From positions 1 through 5,069 of the forward strand of contig JBEKIM010000492.1 in NCBI GenBank assembly GCA_050011755.1: a stretch of DNA of 5,069 nt, read 5' to 3'. The DNA comes from Bog-159 sp050011755 (GTDB taxonomy: Bacteria > Acidobacteriota > Terriglobia > Bryobacterales > Bryobacteraceae). This document shows, piece after piece, positions 1 through 4,637 of this stretch. The position numbers and the translations under genes are program-made. A model generated the notes under the pieces. That model was given only the letters and a program-made list of their open reading frames with translations. It was not told where the DNA came from and did no database searches. The number at the start of each line of letters is the position of its first letter. Position 1 is the first letter of the stretch.

Positions 1-1239
1 ATCGGTTTCCTTATGGATGGGCGCGCCAAAATCGTTCACGGCATCGCCATGGTCGGTGGTGGCGACCAGTTGGAAGGCGGCTTTATCGGGTAACACCAGG
101 CTGATCTGCCCGCTGCGCGACCGCGCCTCGATCTTGGCCAGGGGTATATGCTTGGGCTGCAATTCGATATCGCCCCGCTCCGTCTCCAGTTCCAGCGAAT
201 TGGTGAAATCTTCGATCTTCACGTCCTTCGACTTGGTTACCAGGTGCACCGGCCCCACCAGGTTATTGCCGGTAAGCTCTCCCAGGTCCATGCTGATCTG
301 GCCGGGCAGCGCGGCTACTTGCAAGTCCGTGTTGGGCGACTCGAAATGGAGCGGCTTGGCCACATTCTTGAATTCCAGGTTACCGGAATAGGAGCCGTTG
401 ATGGTCACCTGCCCACCGATATTCTCCAGTTCGATGTCCGAGCCTTTGCCCTGTAGATCCAGGTTGCCTTTCAGATCCGCCGCGCGCACCAGGTCGCTGC
501 GCTGTAGCTCGACCCGTGCGTTTCCGCCGATTTTGTTGAGCCGCACATCGGAGCGATCGCCCTGCACGTCCACGGTTCCGTTCACTTCGCTGACATCGTA
601 ATCGCCGTAATTGCCATGCACCTCAACGTTGACCCGGTTGGGAACGGTGATTTCCAGATCCTCGGAAATCTTGCCGCTGGTGGGATTGCGGTCCTGGTTC
701 GTCCGTATGGTAATCGTGTCCCCCTGCGCCACGATCTCGAGCGGCGTGCCGTCGTTGCCGCGGTCCGCTTCGGTTTGATTCATGGCCTGGATGGTTTTGC
801 GTCCAGTCACTTTGACATCGGTGGTATCGGCGCCGATGATTTTCAGGTTACCGCGGTTATTCTCGAACACCACCTTGGTGGCGCCGCTGGCCAGTTTCTG
901 GTCTCCGACATTGTAATCGTAGTGCTCGCCGAAAGCCTCCCAGGCCGGCCGGAAGTGCACGCCATGGCTATGGGCTTCGAAGGCTCCCCACCCGATGAAG
1001 CAAATAAAGACGATCAGCACGACTTCCCCGCCGCTGAACCCGGATGAATAGGTCAAGCCGCCGCGGAAATAATCGACCAGCACTTCCACCAGCCGCAGCG
1101 ATCCCCAGGCAATCAGCAGGAAGGGCCAATACTGCGACAGCAGGTCGAAGAGCTGAATATCCGGCCGCAGGTTGTAGATCAGGAATGCGGCGCCCAGGAT
1201 GATCAATAGGATCGGGCCGGTTACGGAGCGGCGTCTCAT
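1..1239 (-). CDS. LiaI-like membrane module plus DUF4097 beta-strand-repeat (adhesin-like) protein, C-terminus cut by window edge
   Basis: The frame is open without a stop from the ATG at 1239 to the left edge (413 codons seen), so the C-terminus lies outside. Three hydrophobic segments are visible at about residues 7-23, 36-54 and 71-88. The first two form a LiaI/LiaF-type two-helix module with the signature QYWPFLLIAWG (37-47). From about residue 118 onward the protein is a run of short beta strands separated by NG, GN, GG and SD turns, as in the DUF4097 putative adhesin family, which is expected to form a beta-helix. Four successive strand-turn units at about 219-294 repeat every 18-19 residues. 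The start is supported by GGAGG six bases upstream and an ATGA overlap with the preceding gene. It is the last visible gene of the sigma-factor operon. Family membership suggests a membrane-anchored envelope or stress-response protein; the ligand is unknown, and the side of the membrane of the beta domain is inferred as extracytoplasmic. Confidence 0.85.
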   Translation of the reverse strand, partial: MRRRSVTGPILLIILGAAFLIYNLRPDIQLFDLLSQYWPFLLIAWGSLRLVEVLVDYFRGGLTYSSGFSGGEVVLIVFICFIGWGAFEAHSHGVHFRPAWEAFGEHYDYNVGDQKLASGATKVVFENNRGNLKIIGADTTDVKVTGRKTIQAMNQTEADRGNDGTPLEIVAQGDTITIRTNQDRNPTSGKISEDLEITVPNRVNVEVHGNYGDYDVSEVNGTVDVQGDRSDVRLNKIGGNARVELQRSDLVRAADLKGNLDLQGKGSDIELENIGGQVTINGSYSGNLEFKNVAKPLHFESPNTDLQVAALPGQISMDLGELTGNNLVGPVHLVTKSKDVKIEDFTNSLELETERGDIELQPKHIPLAKIEARSRSGQISLVLPDKAAFQLVATTDHGDAVNDFGAPIHKETD

Positions 1240-1457
1240 CGCACGCCTCCCGGGCCCGGACCAGGGGGCGGTCCCGGAGGCGCGGCCACCGTGCTGCGCC
1301 CCAGCAGGCTCAACAATCCGAACACGATCAACAGCACGGGCCAGGTCTGATGGAAGCCGAAATCCGTAAAGTTATTCAGGGCAAACAGCGTGCCCAGGGT
1401 GATCAGGGTGACGGGCCAGCGAATGGCTCGGATCAAGTTGGCCTCATTGGCGTTCAT
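1236..1457 (-). CDS. Small LiaI/LiaF-like two-helix membrane protein (DUF5668-like)
   Basis: This 73-residue protein has two predicted membrane helices at about residues 12-29 and 38-53, joined by a short polar loop with NNFTDF. The second helix opens with TWPVLLIVFG, the signature also found in both neighbouring genes. The tail (59-72) is almost purely proline and glycine. The start is well supported: AGGAGGT lies five bases upstream, inside the end of the preceding gene, which it overlaps by 14 bp. Its TGA stop overlaps the ATG of the next gene as ATGA. LiaI/LiaF-type proteins are known from cell-envelope stress systems of Gram-positive bacteria; here only the membrane module is present, so a role as a small membrane partner of the neighbouring proteins is inference. 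The assignment to the family rests on motif resemblance. Confidence 0.8.
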   Translation of the reverse strand: MNANEANLIRAIRWPVTLITLGTLFALNNFTDFGFHQTWPVLLIVFGLLSLLGRSTVAAPPGPPPGPGPGGVR

Positions 1458-2157
1458 GTCGCACCTCCTGCCGCATCGGGGGCTCGCCCGCGATCCGCAC
1501 GTAGAGCATGTAAGCGCCGACCAAAATCAGGAGAACGGGCCAGTAACGCAGCAGATAGCGAAGTTGGATGACGTCCGTGGTGTTGAGGAGCAGCAGCACG
1601 CCCAGACCGATCAAGGTTATCGCGCCGATCGGGAAGCCGCTGCGGCGGCCGTGTACATCGAGAATACTGGAGAACTCATCCACCGGCTCACCGGCACGGC
1701 GCTTGCGCGCGGTGTGATAGGCCTCCAGCGCCATGTACATGACCCAGACTCCGATCATGATGCCAAAGAGCGGTTCCAGGTCGCCCGCGGTGCCCGGTGA
1801 ACTGGTGATCGAAACCAGCAATCCAAAGATGATGGCGTGGACCAGGCCCTTGGCATACTGGCCGTTATAGATGGCGCCCACTCCGGGAATGAAGCCCAGG
1901 AGGCAGGCGAGTCCGGGCGACACGTCGTTCGTGGCGATCGACCCCGAGACGGGCGTTGAGGAGACCTTGGCGGCGGCTTCCTGCGCGATGCGGTCCACCA
2001 CGGCCTGGCGCACGGCGCCTTCGATGGCGGCGGCCGGCGCGTGCTCATCGCAGAAGATGGTGCCCTGCGCGGTCCGCTTGCAGTCGTTGCAGAGTGCCTT
2101 CCCGCAGGCGCGGCAATACGCGACGGCGGGCGTGTCTGAGTGGTTGAAGCAGTTCAT
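1444..2157 (-). CDS. B-box zinc-finger membrane protein with C-terminal LiaI-like module
   Basis: The 237-residue protein begins with a B-box-like zinc finger: C3-x2-H6, C15-x2-C18, C23-x2-C26 and C36-x2-H39, enough ligands for two zinc ions. An alanine-rich linker (40-78) follows, then a hydrophobic region with GFIPGVGAIYNGQYAKG (88-104) and helices at about 103-118 and 128-147. After a basic, polar stretch (149-172) come two last helices (about 176-192 and 205-221), which form a LiaI-like module with RYWPVLLILVG (204-214). GGGGAG seven bases upstream supports the ATG at 2157. It begins 18 bp after the anti-sigma gene and overlaps the next gene by 14 bp. B-box fingers in eukaryotes mediate protein-protein contacts; the bacterial versions are poorly understood. 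With the finger presumably cytoplasmic it could recruit a partner to the membrane or sense metal or redox state, which is inference. Confidence 0.85.
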   Translation of the reverse strand: MNCFNHSDTPAVAYCRACGKALCNDCKRTAQGTIFCDEHAPAAAIEGAVRQAVVDRIAQEAAAKVSSTPVSGSIATNDVSPGLACLLGFIPGVGAIYNGQYAKGLVHAIIFGLLVSITSSPGTAGDLEPLFGIMIGVWVMYMALEAYHTARKRRAGEPVDEFSSILDVHGRRSGFPIGAITLIGLGVLLLLNTTDVIQLRYLLRYWPVLLILVGAYMLYVRIAGEPPMRQEVRHERQ

Positions 2158-2175
2158 AACAAATCTCCCCTATCC

Positions 2176-2799
2176 TTAGTGGGACTGGCCTCCCGGCCGG
2201 TCCTCCATTCCCTTCACCGGCAGGCGGTGCGTATCGGTGCCGCGGCCGGATTTTTCCGTGTCCGCCGCCGGCTTCGGTTCTTCTTCCTGTTGCTGCTGCC
2301 ATTCGTGCAACTTGGATTGAATCTGGTAAACAACTTTGAGACTTTCGTAAAACTTGACTGTGCGCTGGTAGCCACGGTAGACGCGATCTTCGAGCGATGC
2401 CCAGACTTGGGCGGGCGCCAGGTCCGCCGGGCGCAACTGGCGCGCGGGCGACACGAACCGCGCCAGCATGGCGAACGATAGAATCGTCATGGCCATACCC
2501 ATGGCGAAGCGCGGCTGCAGAACCGGGTGCAACACCTTGCGGAACCAGTTCTTTACGCCGGAGGCCGCCGTTTTGGAATTTGCCCACGGCGCCTGAAACA
2601 GCAGCCGGGTCATCAACTCCGGCGGAGGCTCGACCTCGGCCGCGCGCTCCATGAACCCCACTGCGGCGGCGGCATCGTGCGCCAGTTCGGCGCAACTGCG
2701 GCAGCCGGCCAGATGCTGCTCGACCGTAATTCTGGCGTCCGGCCCTAATGTGCCGTCAACGTAATCGCAGATAAGAATTTCGAGTTCCGCGCACGTCAT
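2176..2799 (-). CDS. Membrane-anchored zinc-finger anti-sigma factor (ZAS / zf-HC2 family)
   Basis: The N-terminus carries the ZAS signature: C3, the acidic helix with DYVDGTL (12-18), then H29-x3-C33-x2-C36. This domain binds and sequesters an ECF sigma factor. A linker with EPPPELMTRLL (57-67) leads to one transmembrane helix at about 98-116. The remaining 90 residues should be extracytoplasmic: a long amphipathic, probably helical stretch (about 130-170), a Gln/Glu cluster (168-174) and a charged, disordered tail. The ATG overlaps the sigma gene stop as ATGA, with AGAAGG seven bases upstream, the usual arrangement for making sigma and anti-sigma in step. All ZAS zinc ligands are present, so the protein should be functional. 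The signal that would release the sigma factor, and whether release is by proteolysis or conformational change, cannot be read from the sequence. Confidence 0.92.
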   Translation of the reverse strand: MTCAELEILICDYVDGTLGPDARITVEQHLAGCRSCAELAHDAAAAVGFMERAAEVEPPPELMTRLLFQAPWANSKTAASGVKNWFRKVLHPVLQPRFAMGMAMTILSFAMLARFVSPARQLRPADLAPAQVWASLEDRVYRGYQRTVKFYESLKVVYQIQSKLHEWQQQQEEEPKPAADTEKSGRGTDTHRLPVKGMEDRPGGQSH

Positions 2800-3461
2800 A
2801 CCAGTACCTTCTGCCTTCGCAACACGCGGGCCAATTCCGCCCGTCCCCGGTTCAGCCGGGACTTCACGGTGCCTTCCGGGATGCGCAGGATTTCTGCGAT
2901 TTCCCGGTATTCCATATCCTGCAAGTCGCGCAAAATAACCGCCTCGCGCAACTCCGGCGACAGCTTCAGCAAAGCCGCCTGCAAAATCTCGCTCGCCTCG
3001 CGGCCCGCCACCATCGAATCCGTGCCCTCCGCGGGACGGGAGGTCATGGTGACCGATTCCTCGATCCGCGGCAACTGCTCTTCGATCGAATCTGTAAGAC
3101 GCTCCTGGCGCGTGCGCCGGTAATTATCGATCAGCAGATTGCGCGTCAAACGCGCCAGCCACGTGGTAAACGCGCCCTCGGTCGCCCGGAACGTTTTCAG
3201 CGTCCGGTAGACGCGCAGGAAAACCTCCTGCGTCAGATCCTGGGCCTCGCCATCTTTCCCGGTAAAACGATAACAAAGCCCGTAGACGCGCCGGGTGTGG
3301 GTCTTCACCAAATCCTCCCAGGCGGCTTCGTCGCCGCTGAGACACCGGTCCACCAGGCTGTGATCGAGGTCCAAACTCTGTTTTATCCAATATTGGCTGC
3401 CGCTGTCCGTTATTTCTTGAAACGGAACGCCCAAATTCATCGCCAGGGCCGCGGTCGCCAT
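2796..3461 (-). CDS. ECF-type RNA polymerase sigma-70 family sigma factor (RpoE-like)
   Basis: The 221-residue protein has the two-domain layout of group 4 (ECF) sigma factors. Region 2 covers about 47-117, with core-binding DLTQEVFLRVYRTL (75-88) and the -10-reading FTTWLARLTRNLLIDNYRR (98-116). A variable acidic linker (118-160) lacks a sigma-3 domain. Region 4 covers about 163-214, with the helix-turn-helix MEYREIAEILRIPEGTVKSR (183-202) that reads the -35 element. There is an unusual N-terminal extension of about 35 residues before the usual LVDRCLSGDEAAW start. The second Met (residue 8) has no ribosome binding site, so I keep the ATG at 3461, which has GAGG five bases upstream and a stronger GGAGGAGG thirteen bases upstream. 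It leads the operon, is coupled to its anti-sigma factor by ATGA, and probably drives its own promoter. Confidence 0.95.
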   Translation of the reverse strand: MATAALAMNLGVPFQEITDSGSQYWIKQSLDLDHSLVDRCLSGDEAAWEDLVKTHTRRVYGLCYRFTGKDGEAQDLTQEVFLRVYRTLKTFRATEGAFTTWLARLTRNLLIDNYRRTRQERLTDSIEEQLPRIEESVTMTSRPAEGTDSMVAGREASEILQAALLKLSPELREAVILRDLQDMEYREIAEILRIPEGTVKSRLNRGRAELARVLRRQKVLV

Positions 3462-3466
3462 GATTG

Positions 3467-3482
3467 CCTCGTCTCCTCCTCC
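3467..3482 (-). promoter_or_regulatory. Ribosome binding region of the ECF sigma gene
   Basis: On the minus strand a purine-rich GGAGGAGGAG tract (3482-3473) is followed by GAGG (3470-3467), five bases before the ATG at 3461. The strong tract is rather far (about 13 bases from its GGAGGAGG core), so the nearer GAGG may be the one used, or both may contribute. Confidence 0.6.
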
Positions 3483-3489
3483 GGAAATC

Positions 3490-3519
3490 GTTACATTTAA
3501 AGAAACGAGGCTTTATCAT
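3490..3519 (+). promoter_or_regulatory. Weak sigma-70-like promoter candidate for the rightward genes
   Basis: GTTACA (3490-3495, 4 of 6 to TTGACA) and TATCAT (3514-3519, 5 of 6 to TATAAT) are separated by 18 bases. Transcription from it would start near 3526 and leave a leader of about 70 bases before the membrane-protein gene. It overlaps the minus-strand ECF candidate, so the two could not be occupied at once. In short AT-richer DNA such a match could be chance. Confidence 0.25.
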
Positions 3520-3529
3520 GATAGGTTCA
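3504..3529 (-). promoter_or_regulatory. Candidate ECF-sigma promoter of the sigma/anti-sigma operon
   Basis: Read on the minus strand, TGAACC (3529-3524) is followed after exactly 16 bases by CGTT (3507-3504). This is the classic layout of ECF promoters, which have an AAC-type -35 and a CGT-type -10, for example TGAAAC-N16-CGTA for Bacillus SigW. Transcription would begin near 3498, leaving a leader of roughly 35-40 bases with the ribosome binding region. Position and direction fit autoregulation by the encoded sigma factor, which is common in the family. No experiment supports it. Confidence 0.55.
3514..3523. repeat. Perfect 10-bp palindrome TATCATGATA between divergent genes
   Basis: The ten bases are identical on both strands and do not extend further. 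They fall inside the 16-base spacer of the minus-strand ECF promoter candidate and cover the -10 of the plus-strand candidate. This would suit a small operator, but a 10-bp palindrome alone is weak evidence. Confidence 0.35.
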
Positions 3530-3582
3530 TTTTTTCCCGGATGCCAGGGGCGGGAATCGTGTTAGGCTCGTTTTCTCCCGGA
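3515..3582. repeat. Imperfect 27-bp direct repeat with 41-bp period
   Basis: Bases 3515-3541 and 3556-3582 match at 22 of 27 positions without gaps; four of the five differences are transitions. The best-conserved parts are TAGG near the middle and TCCCGGA at the right end. The left copy contains the -35 (TGAACC on the minus strand) of the ECF promoter candidate; in the right copy the same place reads CGAGCC, with no CGT at the proper distance. The 41-bp step is close to four helical turns, so both copies would lie on the same face of the DNA. It could be a tandem binding site, a decayed duplicate promoter or a chance local duplication. Confidence 0.5.
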
Positions 3583-3596
3583 AATGAGGACTTCCG
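3579..3596 (+). promoter_or_regulatory. Small hairpin carrying the ribosome binding site in its loop
   Basis: CGGAA (3579-3583) and TTCCG (3592-3596) can pair as a five-base stem with an eight-base loop, ATGAGGAC. The loop contains GAGGA (3586-3590), which sits six bases before the ATT codon at 3597. The stem ends exactly at the proposed start codon. The ribosome binding site is the only good one near this gene and so decides the start. Confidence 0.4.
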
Positions 3597-4637
3597 ATTA
3601 AACGCAACTGGAAGTGGCTGGCGCTGGGAGTGGCGCTCCTGGCGGCGGGGATCTGGCTGGTGCGTCTTTTCCTCAAGAGCCGGGGGTTCGACTGGCGGGC
3701 CTTCGGCGCCACCTTGCTGTCCTTACAGTGGTGGTGGCTGGCGGCGGCCAGCGCTTCCGTGATGGCCGGTTATTATGGCCGGGCGCTGCGCTGGCGCGTC
3801 CTGATGCGGCCCGTTAAGGCGGAGCCCAGCCTCTGGAACTTGTTCACCGCGACCGTTATCGGCTTCAGCGCGATCACCGTATTGGGCCGTCCCGGTGAGT
3901 TTGTACGGCCGTATCTGATTGCCAGCAAAGAAAAAGTATCCACTTCGTCGCAGATGGCGGCGCTGGTGCTGGAACGTATTTACGATGTGTTGATCGTGTT
4001 GGCTATATTCGGGTTTGCGCTCAGCCGCGTGCGCCGTTCGGATGCCACGCTGGGTCCCGCGCTTTCCTGGGTTTTCGCCATGGGCGGCTGGTTCGTAGGG
4101 GCTTTATCGGTCGTGGTTTTGGGACTCCTGATCGCGTTCCGGCATTTCTCGGCGGCCATGCGCCGGCGCCTGCTCGACGCCCTGGCGGCATTACCCGAGC
4201 AGCATTTCAAAAGAGCCGATCGGCTGATCACGGCATTTGTGCAGGGTGTGGAATCCACAAAAAGCCAAAAAGCCATGCTCATGGTGGTCTGGTACACGGT
4301 GGTGGAGTGGGCCACCATCACCGTGACCGTCTACTGCGTGATGCGGGCATTCGGCGGCGCGCTGCATTTCGGGTGGCTGGATGTGCTGATCTTCCTGGGC
4401 TTTCTGGCCTTCGGAGCGGTGGTCCAGATTCCAGGCGTCGGGGGCGGGACGCAGGTGGTTTCGGTGCTGGTGCTGACGCAGCTTTTCCGCGTTCCGCTGG
4501 AAGTGTCGACAAGTGTAGCGCTGGTGCTTTGGTTTATTTCATTTGTAGTAGTTGTGCCTGTGGGCGTAGCCTTGACGTTGCACGAAGGGATTCGCTGGCG
4601 TACTCTGAAACAATTGGACCCTGAGGCCACTATATGA
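3597..4637 (+). CDS. Polytopic membrane protein of the LPG-synthase-TM / UPF0104 flippase-like family, probable ATT start
   Basis: With a start at ATT 3597 the protein is 346 residues. It opens with a basic patch (K2, R3, K6) and a full first membrane helix (about 7-26). GAGGA lies six bases upstream, and the frame is closed by TGA at 3585. The first conventional start, GTG at 3630, would cut that helix in half and has no usable ribosome binding site. Several further helices follow. Family-like motifs are GRPGEFVRP (97-105), ERIYD (126-130) and PGVGGGTQ (279-286). The family covers the membrane part of lysyl-phosphatidylglycerol synthases (MprF) and many stand-alone proteins thought to move lipids or isoprenoid-linked sugars across the membrane. 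No aminoacyltransferase domain is present here, so lipid handling is the safe level of prediction; the substrate is unknown. Its stop overlaps the nrdR start as ATGA. The family call is firm; the exact start is not. Confidence 0.85.
   Translation: MKRNWKWLALGVALLAAGIWLVRLFLKSRGFDWRAFGATLLSLQWWWLAAASASVMAGYYGRALRWRVLMRPVKAEPSLWNLFTATVIGFSAITVLGRPGEFVRPYLIASKEKVSTSSQMAALVLERIYDVLIVLAIFGFALSRVRRSDATLGPALSWVFAMGGWFVGALSVVVLGLLIAFRHFSAAMRRRLLDALAALPEQHFKRADRLITAFVQGVESTKSQKAMLMVVWYTVVEWATITVTVYCVMRAFGGALHFGWLDVLIFLGFLAFGAVVQIPGVGGGTQVVSVLVLTQLFRVPLEVSTSVALVLWFISFVVVVPVGVALTLHEGIRWRTLKQLDPEATI

Noticed and set aside
17..1047. Plus-strand open frames opposite the DUF4097 gene (for example 616-1047)
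   Set aside because: They are antisense shadows of a continuous coding frame with clear beta-repeat and membrane features; no recognisable domains.
2045..2695. 216-codon minus-strand open frame across the anti-sigma and B-box genes
   Set aside because: It is out of frame with two well-recognised proteins, rich in Arg, Gly and Pro as expected of a GC-rich shadow frame, and shows no domain or ribosome binding site.
3438..3440. Second in-frame ATG (residue 8) as the start of the sigma factor
   Set aside because: No purine-rich ribosome binding site precedes it, while the ATG at 3461 has GAGG and a GGAGGAGG tract upstream.
3124..3519. 131-codon minus-strand frame starting inside the intergenic region
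   Set aside because: It overlaps the sigma factor gene in another frame, is rich in Arg and Gly, and its ATG lies inside the promoter candidate, upstream of the predicted transcription start.
3530..3554. T-run followed by TCCCG...CGGGA as a possible terminator
   Set aside because: The stem is only five base pairs with an 11-base loop. On the plus strand the T-run precedes rather than follows it; on the minus strand the complementary run is A, not T. It also lies between divergent genes, where no transcript needs to end.
3630..4637. GTG at 3630 as the start of the flippase-like gene
   Set aside because: It would truncate the first membrane helix and has no ribosome binding site at a workable distance; ATT 3597 explains the upstream coding-like codons better, though GTG cannot be fully excluded.
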